From positions 10,387,001 to 10,451,000 of the forward strand of contig JAIVEN010000018.1 in the NCBI GenBank assembly GCA_026686845.1: a stretch of 64,000 bases of DNA. The letters are read 5' to 3'. The DNA is from Adenanthera pavonina. Lineage: Eukaryota; Streptophyta; Magnoliopsida; Fabales; Fabaceae. The notes beneath the pieces are model-generated. The model worked only from the letters and a program-made list of their open reading frames with translations. It was not told the DNA's origin and ran no database searches. Both the position numbers and the translations under genes were made by a program. Below are positions 11,330 through 22,161 of the stretch, piece by piece. How positions within the stretch are numbered: position 1 is the first letter of the stretch; every line of letters starts with the position of its first letter.

Positions 11330-11406
11330 GTTAGAGATCAAGGTGAGGGAAGACACAAAATTCCTAAGCTCTTAAAGAAAAAGGATCTGTGGGAAGCAAA
11401 AAACAG
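11330..11406 (+). other. Candidate 3' exon B of the NLR transcript
   Basis: A 77-bp segment between an acceptor (gataaatcAG) and a very good donor (AACAG|GTAAGAAG), purine-rich as exons in this DNA tend to be. It contains an in-frame stop early if joined to the NLR reading frame, so it would be 3' UTR. Use is inferred from sites only. Confidence 0.4.
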
Positions 11407-11613
11407 GTAAGAAGCTAATACAGTTGTTCAGGGCAAGCCATAGTTTCTTATTTTGGTGTTTAATGAAGTCTACTTTTATTTTCAGGCCCAAAAATAAAAT
11501 GAAGTTTACTTTTATAATTAAAAGTATCTAAAAGCATTTTTCCTCAAAAGAAAAAAAAATCTAAAAGCATTTAATTGAAAAGGATGTCTGATACTTTGCT
11601 TTGGTAATATCAG

Positions 11614-11669
11614 GTTGAAAAATATGAAAGGAGACCAGGACGAACCCTTCTTTTGGTAGATTTGGGCTG
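11614..11669 (+). other. Candidate 3' exon C of the NLR transcript
   Basis: A 56-bp segment between acceptor (ggtaatatcAG) and donor (GGCTG|GTAAGAAT). It follows exon B by about 200 bp. Together with exon A and the 12.48-kb segment it forms a plausible chain of non-coding 3' exons. Confidence 0.35.
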
Positions 11670-12954
11670 GTAAGAATCTAGATAACCCTTTCTTCATAAT
11701 TAATAATGTAACTTTGAATTGATTATTTATTTAGACAGTATTTTACATGAATTCTTTGAAGAATTTCTTTTCGATGCCTTTGTCCGAAAGATTGATATTT
11801 AGAATCATTGAAAGAATTAATCGAGTAAGATTATTGCTGATTCTATTGAAAAACTAGTAAATGAGTAAATCAATTCTTGGTCAGAATTCGTCTGAAAAAT
11901 TAGTCCATCTTAATTAAGAACTGATTAAAAATCAATAGAATCCGTTACAATTTGTTTGAACCTTTTTTTTTCGTGAAAAATTTGAAATTTTGAAGGCTTA
12001 TATCACTTGACCTCTTAAAATATATGAGGGCTTTTTTTCCCTGAAATTATAAAATCGCCTTTAGGAAAAATTCCATATTAATCAATATATTTTTTATATT
12101 ATATGACAGTTTTAAAACATACAATTAAAAAATATATATTCAATTACTACTATTTCAATTGTAGTCACACTTTTTTCGGGACCAATTATAGTCATGCCAA
12201 TAAACCATAAACATATGTATTTTTAGTTTTTTTTTTACTGATTTAATGACCAGTTTTTTTTTAACACCAGATTTAATTACCAGTTAAAAACTTAATTTAA
12301 AGATAAAGAGGCAGCTTGGTTTGTTCGAAGCCTTTTTTACTTTCACATAATTTATAATTACAGTGAATAAACCCTCAACGGTAAACATAATTATTATATA
12401 AAAATTAAAATGAACATACAGAACATATTTTCAATGGTATATACTATATAAGACCGTATGTTGAATTGCATCGTGCTTCTTCAGATTGCAGATAGTTTTA
12501 GGCTTTTGTGGCAGAATTGAAGCAAGAGGGACTGGCAGAATTGAAACTCTGAAAACAACAAAGAGCTTTGAGAACTAACAACACAAAGTTCATTCAGATC
12601 AACTCTGTGCTTCACATTTTCTTATTTTCTATTACAAAGTGTTCTCATCTGGGAGTTTATTCGTGAGAAGCCCTTGTTAGTATTAATTTCTTTTTCATAA
12701 AAATTTTCTTTCTTGGAGGTTCAGCTTGAATAGGTTTACAAAAGTTTCAAGATCCTTTTTTAAGTTGGGTTAGTAAAGGCTAGGGAGTGGTTTCTTAATT
12801 GTATGATGAAAACGTTGTTATTATAAAAATTCTCTCGCTTTATGCTTGACGAGAGGATATGTAGAAATCAAATTTGATTCCAAACCTCAATATACCATAT
12901 TCTTATTTTATACTCTTAAGTTTTGTTCCTTATTTTTTAGTAGATTGATTGATC
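11670..12954. other. Intergenic/intronic DNA with a possible terminal 3' exon
   Basis: AT-rich and without ORFs. An acceptor-like cttcttcAG at 12,476-12,484 precedes a less AT-rich stretch (12,485-12,680) that could be the last 3' UTR exon of the NLR transcript. Nothing else was recognised. Confidence 0.3.
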
Positions 12955-13041
12955 AATTTTATTAATGTGAACATAGAAATTTAGCTACGTGCATTTGATA
13001 AATTTTGTTATGTCCACTTAGAAAATTAATTATATCTATAT
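12955..13041. repeat. Degenerate ~22-bp minisatellite, left segment
   Basis: Imperfect units of the pattern CACTTAGAAATTTAGTTATNTG. The array resumes at 14,389 after the CACTA element, showing that the element landed inside it. Confidence 0.6.
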
Positions 13042-13044
13042 GCA

Positions 13045-14385
13045 CACTACTATAAAAAATACCATTTTACGTCTGTTATTTTGGGTTTTTTATGGATGTT
13101 CTTAAAGTGACGTAGAAGCTACAGACATAGAAAGTTTAACATTTTACATCTGTTAATTAACAGCAATAAAAAGTAGCCTTTTTACGATTGTTTTTCAAAA
13201 AACTGCCATAGAAAGCTCACCCTTCTACGGCTATTTTTTGGATAACAGTCGTAGAAAGGTCACCCTTCTATGGCTATTTTTTAGTGAACAGCCGTAAAAA
13301 GGTCACCCTTCTACGGCTGTTTTTCCAATAACAACCATAAATTGAAACTTTTTTTTTATATGAATGCTTTATAACTATCCATTCCCAAACTTGTATTTAC
13401 AGCCAAAATGTACAAAATAACAAAGCAATTTTTACAGCCAAAAAACTAACTAGCTTTTTTACATCATAATAGCTATATACAACATCTAACATATTGTTCT
13501 AAACTATTCCAATCAATTAAAACTAATCTATGTGATAACAAAATATACTCAAATGAATCGAAAAAGAAATTCTGACCACATATTCCGAATATGGTCAATG
13601 TCTTACTGGAGATACGGACGGTCATCATTGAAATGCTGCAGGTTTAAGACTTATATCAACACAACTCATATAGTAAGAAGTCATAAGGAAAAGAAACTAA
13701 CCATAAAAGATAACTACAAAAAGTTTGATAAGTTACCTCCTTAAAAAATATATAGATCATACAAAAATAAGAACATTCTTTTTAAATGAAAAATTTTCAA
13801 TAGCTGCTTTTATTAAAAATAATCAACAAAACCTTCAAATTTTTTAATTTAAATAATAAAACATTCTTTTTTAATTTAAAAAAAGAAAATAAATACACAA
13901 CATTTTTAATCTAAAACATCTTTTTTTAATTTAAAATAATTTTTAATTAAAAACCTTGACTTTATTTTTTTAAAAAAATTAAAATACTATTTTTATTTAA
14001 AAGATAATATATATTTTTACCATTATTATTTAACAAATAGCCACAAAATATTTCACTAATTACAATTATTTTTTTAAAATTAGTTAGAAAACTTATTTTT
14101 TTAATCTTACAATGAGTAAATATTAATCTTTCTGCCATTGTTTTATTGAAAAATAATCGTAGAAAACTTGAGATTTTTTTTTATTAAAATGAGACATTTC
14201 TATGGCTGTTTTTAGAAAAACAGCCGTAAAAAGCTTCTATGTATGTCTGTTTTTTAACAAACAGCCAAACAAAGCCTAAATATTATCCATTTATTTACAA
14301 AATTGCCACCACTCAACTTTTTATGTCTGTTTTGGTTTCAACAAACGTAAATAAAAAAACATAAAATAGTTATTTTGTAGTAGTG
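13045..14385. mobile_element. Non-autonomous CACTA (En/Spm-type) element
   Basis: Begins CACTACTATAAAAAATA and ends (read inward on the minus strand) CACTACTACAAAATAACT. It is flanked by the 3-bp duplication GCA (13,042-13,044 and 14,386-14,388). Both subterminal regions hold many copies of a motif around ACGGCTGTTTTT in both orientations (for example 13,195-13,330 and 14,150-14,280), as expected for transposase-binding subterminal repeats. At 1341 bp, and with no transposase ORF, it must depend on an autonomous partner. Confidence 0.85.
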
Positions 14386-14388
14386 GCA

Positions 14389-14640
14389 TTTGAAATTTTA
14401 AATATATTTATTTAGAAATTTAGTTTTCTGAACTTAGAAAATTAGTTATATCCATTTGGAAATTTAGTTATTTATACTTAGAAATTTTGGTCATGTGCAT
14501 TTAGAAATTTAGTTATGTTCACTTAAAAATTTAATTATCTGAACTTGCAAATTTAGTTATTTGCACTTGAGAGTTTTATTATGTTCACTTGAAAAATTAG
14601 TTATATATACTTAAAAATTTAGTTATGTGTTAATCATCCT
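14389..14640. repeat. Degenerate ~22-bp minisatellite, middle segment
   Basis: About eleven imperfect units such as CTTAGAAAATTAGTTATATC and CACTTAAAAATTTAATTATC. It continues the array cut by the CACTA element. A third segment of the same unit lies at 25,480-25,740. Confidence 0.7.
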
Positions 14641-15036
14641 AAATCATAACTTTTTAGCTCATTTTTCTTAAGTTATGCATACATTTGATATACAATTATA
14701 CATATTAGATACTCAAATTAGAAAAATGTATATTCTAAACTCTAATTGTGTATGATACTATGTTTTTAACTTATTATGAATTATTTTGTTCCAAATTGGA
14801 TCCCTTAGTAGTTTATGAATTTCCATCTTTATGTGGGCTCTCTTTGAGGAAGATTGAAGCCACTTAAACCTTCTTTTAGAGCTAAAAAAACCAGAGAAAG
14901 AAGGTAGAAATGCACTTGGACCAAACTTTCGGAGAAATGAAACAAAAACAGTATTTAGCAATGGAAGTAGTTAGTGCCACGGCAAGTCAGTGTTGCTCCG
15001 CAGTATGAAAGACAAAATTACTGCTCATAATCAAGT
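14641..15036. other. Older repeat DNA split by the gypsy element (left side)
   Basis: No gene. Reads directly into the sequence after 24,452 once the gypsy element and one CACAC are removed, so it is the left half of the pre-insertion site. Confidence 0.45.
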
Positions 15037-15041
15037 CACAC

Positions 15042-17344
15042 TATAACACCCTACCTCCTAACACCTCCAGAATCGACCAAAAATCTTAGAATTTAACCAA
15101 ACGCAACCCAAACATCTCGAAATAACTTCCCACAACTTCAGAACAGTGGAAACAAACCCCAAAACACCAAAAACTGAGTTGGGGCCGTGGCCGCTACAAT
15201 ACTACCGCGGCACTGACCTCTTCTGTTTTCACTCGCTTCTGTCTCAATTGGTGCCGCGAACTAGACCCAAGCGTCGTGGCGCCCCCTGCTAGTTTCCACA
15301 CTAGCTAAAACTCAACACCGGGGTGAACTTCCAACATGCATAACTTTATGCTCCGACTTCTGATTGACTTGATTTCAAATCCTATAAGTCAAACTAGTCC
15401 CAATCTATTCATAGATACTACTTTCACCTTAAACCAACTTTATATAGAGATTCTGGACCCCTAACACCATTTTATCCACTTATTGATTAAAACTCACCAC
15501 TAATAACCTCCAATTGCCATCAAAGGTAAATGGTCACTCCAAGACCATTCATACACGTCTAAAATCCCCAAACTAACGTGTGCAAAGAGGTTTCACTTCA
15601 AAGGAACCCTTCCTCTGAGATTTGACCCCCTTGAACCCCTTTTTTACAGAACGGGCTACAGGCCCCAAAACACACCAAAAACACCTTTTATCATACATAA
15701 CACATACAAGACATTTCCACATACAGCCATACATACAACCATCCATAACAATCCTTACTATGTCTTATATTCATTACAAAACCTTCTATCCTACTTGACA
15801 CAAGATACATTATCCAAAACACATATAAACTACATAAACCAAGTATTCCCACGTCCGCTGCTATTCCTTTGGCTTCTCCGGACTAGCGCCAGAACCATCA
15901 CCTGAAAGGTTAATTCATGGAAGAGGGGTGTGAGACAATGACTCAGTAACCGAGGACAACCACACACATATATATACATATATCTTATAAAACTCATGAA
16001 TGCAATGTGAAATGAATGGAATGCATGTCTCCCTCACAGGGACCCCATCCTTATCCTCCCTAACATATATATATTCCATCCTTATCCTTCCTAACATATA
16101 TAATCCATTCTTATCCTCCCTAACATATATATATTCCATCCTTATCCTCCCTAACATATATAATCTATCATTATCCTCCCTAACATATATATATCATCAT
16201 ACATCATATCATCATCACATCATCACCGCCCAATCCGCCATAGATCACAATCTCACAATGCCATGTGGTGATGCTCATGTATCATCATATAATTATCATC
16301 ATCATATCATAATGTCATGTATGCATCATGTCATGTCATGTAAATATCATCATCTCCAATCATCATCATAGTCATCATAATCATCATCTAGCTGTGTGCG
16401 TACCACGATATATATAGAAAACAGTACGCACAAACACATTAATATCGTGGTATGAAAGAAATATGTATATATACACAAATATATGTAATATCATACAATA
16501 TAATTAATACAATATAAACAAATATCCGGTTACCTCAGGTTGTTAATACCATGCTCACAAGAGTTCCACAAGTTTTCTTGAATGCCAATCCCATGACTAG
16601 CAGTCTCCAAGTAGCCAAACAACCTTAACAATACCATAATACCTAAATTAACATAACATACCTAAAATCCAAATTCCACAATTCAACCTCTTTAGCCTAA
16701 CCCAAGGTTCTAACACCCCTTTCATGCATCAATAAGCTCGTAGCAACTATTCAAACACTACTCAACTACATACACTCTGGATTCTCAAGAGCCCAAACTG
16801 AAAACAACTTAGGGTTAAGCTCAAATTATACATACACCCTTCAAAACTCACATCCAAGCAACAAGAATACTAAAACCCACTTCCTTAACCCCATTTCATC
16901 TATTTCAATTGGTAGATTTTGGCCAAAACCAAAGATCCCTACTTATAATCAAAAAACCCCAAATTCCAACCAAAGAAAATGGAGAGGAAGGAGAAGAAAT
17001 CACTTACCCACTTGAATCCAAGCTTCCAAGGGTGGAAAACAACTCCTAATAGCCAAAAACTCCAAACCCTAGTAGAGTTCCTCGTCGCTCCCTCCGTTTT
17101 CTTTCTTTTTGATCATCCGAAATGATCCATATTTAAACAAAAATCTCAAATTTCACCGAGACCTCAACATACCTCACCACGGCTCCACCAGTTTTTAGCC
17201 AAAAAGAGCAACACGCTCTCAATGCAGCAACCCTACTTCTCGCTGCAGCATGGAGCTCTTTCAGACTCCATTTGAACCTTCCTCCATCCTGTTTTCCTCT
17301 GGTCCTGCACACCATACCAAAACAAAGTCATGAGGGGTGTTATA
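15042..17344 (-). repeat. 3' LTR of the gypsy element
   Basis: 2303 bp. It is colinear with the other LTR, with scattered substitutions and small indels. Both termini have changed from TG..CA to TA..TA by C-to-T type changes. Contains (CATCAT)n and repeated CCTTATCCTCCCTAACATAT units (16,045-16,190). Confidence 0.9.
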
Positions 17345-17357
17345 CTCTCCCCTCCTT
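17345..17357 (-). promoter_or_regulatory. Polypurine tract of the gypsy element
   Basis: On the minus strand reads AAGGAGGGGAGAG, directly next to the 3' LTR. This is the expected place for plus-strand DNA priming. Confidence 0.8.
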
Positions 17358-17399
17358 ATAAAAATTTTGTCTTCAAAATTTCAACTCTTATCTCAAGCA

Positions 17400-18720
17400 A
17401 AGATCTCTAAATACTTCCTTTGCATGGATTCTTCAGTTTCCTACATGACATCATTGGATGTCAAGCCACTCCATAGGACCTTTATCAACTTTATGGTCTT
17501 ATTTCTCAATTGCTTCTCCTTTACATCAAGAATTTGCAATGGCGTGACCTCAAAAGTCAGATCCTCTCGTACTTGAACTACCTCATCGTCAATTACATGA
17601 GATGGATTTGGATGATACTTCTTGAGTTGAGCACGTGGAAAATATCATGCAATCCAGCAAGATTAAGTGGTAGTGCCACTCGATACGCTACTGGCCCAAT
17701 TCACTCCAAAATTTGGTATGGACTCATATACCGCGGAGTGAGCTTCTTAGCTCGAATCGATCTTCCAACACCAATAATAGGAGTAAGCTTCAAAAACACA
17801 TGGTCTCCCACATCAAACTCCAATGGTCTCCTCATCTTGTTCGCATAACTCTTTTACCGACTCTGAGTTGTAATAAGCTTTTGACAAATACTCTTTATTT
17901 GCTAAGAGGTTTGATCCATAATATCCGGACCCAAAAGACTCCTTTCACTGAGTTCAACCCAACACAACGGCGATCTGCACTTCCTGCCATATAATGCTTC
18001 ATATAGAGCCATTTGCAAACTCAAGTGTAAACTGTTGTCGTAGGCAAATTCAACCAATGGTAGAAACTGATCCTAATTGCTTTGTCCTCTAGAACATACT
18101 CCTGCAGCATGTCCTCCAGAACGTGAATAGTCCTTTCAATATGCCCATCAGATTGAGGGTGATGAGCAGTACTGAAACTCAATTTCGTACCCATGGCCTT
18201 CTGAAGAGATTTCTAAAACCTGGATGTAAACCTAGGATATCTGTCTGACACAATATTCATCGGAACTCCATGTAACTTCATAATCTCTCTCACATACAAC
18301 TGAGCCAACTTCTCCATTGGAAAAGTTTCCTAAATTGGAAGGAAATGGGCTGACTTTGTCAACCTGTCCACAATGACCCATATTCCATTGTGTCCTGAAG
18401 AGGTCCTCAGTAATCCCATCACAAAATCCATGGAAACGATATCTCATTTCCACTCCGGGATCTCCAATGGTTGCAATGTATCTGCAGGCAATTGGTGTTC
18501 AATCTTTACCTTCTTACACATCAGACATCTTGTCACAAACTCTATGATGTCCTTTTTCATACCTAGCCACCAATAACCACGGTTCAGATCTTAGTACATC
18601 TTGTTGGTACCTGGGTGAATAGTATACCTGCTCTTATGAGCTTCTTTAAAAATAATTTCTTACAACCCGGCAACATTTGGTACACAAATCTAACCACGAT
18701 ACCGGATGATACCATCATCT
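17400..18720 (-). pseudogene. Gypsy integrase region, broken
   Basis: Minus-strand translation gives CLMCKKVKIEH (half of the zinc-binding HHCC domain), IPEWK*DIVSMDFVMG with a Trp codon turned to TGA, and VIVDRLTKS of the catalytic core. Further on come DVGDHVFLKL, LTPRYMSPYQILE and AYRVALP of the C-terminal domain, then DVKEKQLRNKTI, which is typical of the Tekay/Del-like group. Several in-frame stops and frameshifts are present. Confidence 0.85.
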
Positions 18721-18799
18721 AGAATATCAAAGTCTTGTGTCTCCGCTATTTCAATTTGTTCCCAAATACCCAAAAGATAGTTATCCTCCATCTGAACAA

Positions 18800-20400
18800 A
18801 GCAAATGTTCCTCAATAAATCACTTTATACACTGATGGAACTTATTACTAGTACTCCAGGATGGACATTAATGGATAGCTTCATATCTCTCAAGCTTTCC
18901 AGCAATTGTTGTTCCCTTATCATCATTGTGGCCATATGGATCGACTTTTTACTCAACATATCTGCCACAACGTTGGCTTTCCTAGGATGATACTTCAAAG
19001 CAAACTCATAGTTCACCAGGAACTCAATCCAACACCTTTGCCTCATGTTCAGCTCTTTCTAATCAAACAAATACTTCAAACTCTTGTGATCACTGAACAT
19101 CTTGAACTGAGCGCCATAGAGATAATGCCTCCATAATTTCAAGGCAAACACAACAGCTGTTAGCTCAAAGTCGTGAGTAAGATAGTTCTCCTCATGAGGC
19201 CTTAACTGCCTTAAAGCATACACCACGACTCTACCCTGCTACATCAAAACACACCCTAAACCCTTCTTAGAGGCGTCCATGTAAACAGTGAATAGCTCCG
19301 ATGAGTTAGGGATAATGAGCACTAGGGTGGACATTAGACAAACCTTCAGCTCTTGGAATGCCCTTTCACACTTGTCATCCCAAATGAAAGATTGATCCTT
19401 TCAGGTGAGTCTAATCAATGGCATAACAAGCTAAGAGAATCCTTAATAAACCTTTAGTAGTATCCAGCCAATCCTAGAAAACTCCGAATTTCAGTTACCA
19501 ATCGCGGTCTCTCCCAATTCAATACTACTTCAACTTTACTAGGGTCTACTGCCACTCTTTCTGCAGAAATCACATGACCTAGAAATTTCACCTCCCGTAG
19601 CCAAAACTCGCATTTACTGAGCTTAGCATATAGTTGGTGATCCCGCAATACTTGTAACATAATCCGAAGATGGAGCACATGCTCTTCCTCACTCTTAGAG
19701 TAGATTTGGATATTATCAATAAAAATTACCACAAATTTATCCAAATATGACCGAAACACCCTGTTCATATAATCCATGAATATTGGTCAACCCGAATGGC
19801 ATCACGAGAAATTCATAATGACAATGTCGAGTTTGAAATGCAGTTTTAGGCACATCCTCAGCACGTACTCATAATTGATGATATCCTAACCTCATATCGA
19901 TTTTAGAAAATATGGAGGCATCTACCAACTGATCAATCAAGTCCTCAATCCTAGGCAAAGGATATTTGTTCTTAATCATCAGTGGGTTCAGTTACCTATA
20001 ATCAATGCACAATCTGAGGCTACCATCATTCTTCTTGACAAACAACACTGGAGCTCCCCAAAGTGAGATACTAAGTCTGATGAAACCTTTTTTTAACAAA
20101 TCCTCAATCTGCTTCTTGAGCTCTTTCAACTCAGATGGTGCCATTCAATATAGAGCCTTCAAAATAGGACTTGTCCTGGGCATCAAATCGATCGAAAACT
20201 CCAATTCTCGTGGTGGTGGCAAATCGGTAATCTCCTCTAGAAACACATCAGGGTATTCATTCACAACCAAGTATCTTTCGACACCTCCTTCCATATCCAT
20301 GTTCACAGAGAAGAAAATCAGAAACCCTTGACATCCTTTCTTCAGATACCTGTTGGCTTGGGCGAAGGCAAATAGACATTTTCATCCCCTTCAACACTAG
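18800..20400 (-). pseudogene. Gypsy reverse transcriptase-RNase H region, broken
   Basis: The RT part (19,454-19,777) includes FVVIFIDNIQIYSKS where functional elements have F-[IVL]-D-D. The second catalytic Asp is Asn (codon at 19,712-19,714), which should abolish polymerase activity. Upstream RT blocks are split by stops. The RNase H end (18,825-19,046) shows the family motif YHPRKANVVADMLSKK. It belongs to the gypsy pol gene. Confidence 0.88.
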
Positions 20401-20428
20401 AGATATTCATAGGTAAAGACACAATCTT

Positions 20429-20743
20429 CTAAGCATAGTCAAGAATGACATTATTAGCCTCCAACCAATCCATCCCAATTATCACGTCAATCTCTTGCAA
20501 TGGCAAACAGATTAGATCCAGAGTAGTGCTTCGGTGTTCAAAATGAACCACACAATTTAGACAAGTTTGAGCAGTTCTTATTAAAACTCCCATGGGTGTA
20601 GATACTGATAACTCAAAAGGCAATCCCATTGCCACAATACCCAATCTCCGAACCCAATCAAAAGAAATGAAGGAATGCGATGCACCTGAGTCAAACAAAG
20701 CATGAATAGAGTAACCATTGAGTTTAAGTTTACCTCTAATCAA
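20429..20743 (-). pseudogene. Gypsy aspartic protease domain
   Basis: About 100 residues with the active-site block ALFDSGASHSFIS and the later IDVIIGMDWL, matching the retroviral-type (RVP_2) protease of gypsy elements. The stretch itself is open, but the polyprotein around it is interrupted. Confidence 0.88.
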
Positions 20744-20859
20744 ATTAGGCGCTGCATCTGCTTCTTGTCGAGTGATGGTAAAGACTCATCCAAGCATCGT
20801 GGGCCTTCTTGTCGTATCATCATGCCTTGGCTCCTAATAATTCTGTGACATAGACCCAG

Positions 20860-21990
20860 TCTTCCACAATTATAACAAATTAAGCACAGACGGTCACCAT
20901 GGCTAAACCCGCATTTTGTGCACGGATTTGATGCACTACCTGACTCATACTGAGATGGAGTGGAGTCCTTTCCTACATACTCACTCTGACTGGAACTCCC
21001 CTATTCAAAACCTCCTCGATAAAAGGGTCCTCTGCCAAATTGACCTCTATTGGACTGATCTTTGCTAACCTTGCCTTTACCTGTACCATGACGGCCTCTA
21101 CTATGGTGACCTCTTCTTCTACTAGAACCTGTACTACCACCACTACTACTACTATCTAAACTACTTCCTTTACTAATTCCTCTTGTAGGTCCTAGGTGAG
21201 AAAAGGCCTGAATCATGAAATTCCTTCTATGCTCCTTGGCCTTCTTCATCCGTCTGTATAGGGCAAGAATCTTCACACTCTTCAAAGGACACAAACTCCA
21301 TCACAGATAGTTGCTCCTTTATCTCTGAATGGGCTCCTTCAAACAACCACTGAGTCATCCACCTATCATCAAGGTAATTATTCAGATAAGTGGAATATTT
21401 TGCCAAGTCCAGAAACTTAGCAATATAGTCATCCGTTGACAAATTTCCTTGTTGAAAAGTTAGGAACTTGGCCTCCTTTTGCATTATTAAGGTTAAAAGG
21501 ATGTAGTGTGCAAAGAACTGTTCTTTAAACTATTCCTAAGTCGTAGGAGGATTCATCACTTCAACATTCAGGAGAATACTCCTCTACCAACTCTTAGCCT
21601 TCTTCTCAAGCTTAAATGCCGCCAATTGCACCCTTTGCTTTGAGGTGTAATCCATGACACTAAAGATGTTCTCCAATTGTTTTATCTAATCTTCAACCTG
21701 TGAAACATACATGGTACCTTTGAAAGCCAGAGGATTGAACTTTCGAAAGTCCTTTAATTGTAAAGAAATACCCCTTCTTCTATCTCTTGGGGCTCTCTCA
21801 GGCTCCACCACATGTTCATTCTTATCTTCTCCTGCATTCAAGTCCACAAACATGTCGGCCTCTTTGTTCACTTCATCCTGCTCTTCCCTATCCATTCGCT
21901 CTTGCAACATGTTCAACGTTTCCGCCTCAGTATTCACTTGATTACTGAGGTCAGCTAGCATCTCATGCATCTGCCTCATGAGATCACTAT
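20860..21990 (-). pseudogene. Gypsy gag region
   Basis: Includes a capsid-like segment (21,227-21,484; FLTFQQGNLSTDDYIAKF is typical of the Retrotrans_gag family) and a Ser/Gly/Arg-rich linker. Then follow two zinc knuckles: CTKCGFSHGDRLC (about 20,885-20,925) and a degenerate CYNCGRLGLC. Broken into several frames by stops. Confidence 0.85.
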
Positions 21991-22145
21991 TACTCTATCT
22001 TCCTCTGCGACACATTCTTCCGGCACACAAGCAACAACACACTTAATTATATGGTTCTCGACTAGCATTGCAGTGGGAATATTGTCTATGTATTTAAAAT
22101 CGTGCCAAGTAGTACTTCAAACAGAAATAATGACCCAAAATTATT

Positions 22146-22157
22146 GCTCTGATATCA
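22146..22157 (-). promoter_or_regulatory. Primer binding site (initiator Met tRNA)
   Basis: Minus strand TGATATCAGAGC, five bases from the 5' LTR, one mismatch to the usual TGGTATCAGAGC. Confidence 0.85.
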
Positions 22158-22161
22158 AAAA

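Noticed and set aside
16045..16190. Regular CCTTATCCTCCCTAACATAT repeats that look array-like
   Set aside because: Not a CRISPR: there are no unique spacers, this is a plant genome, and the same block is present in every LTR of the family.
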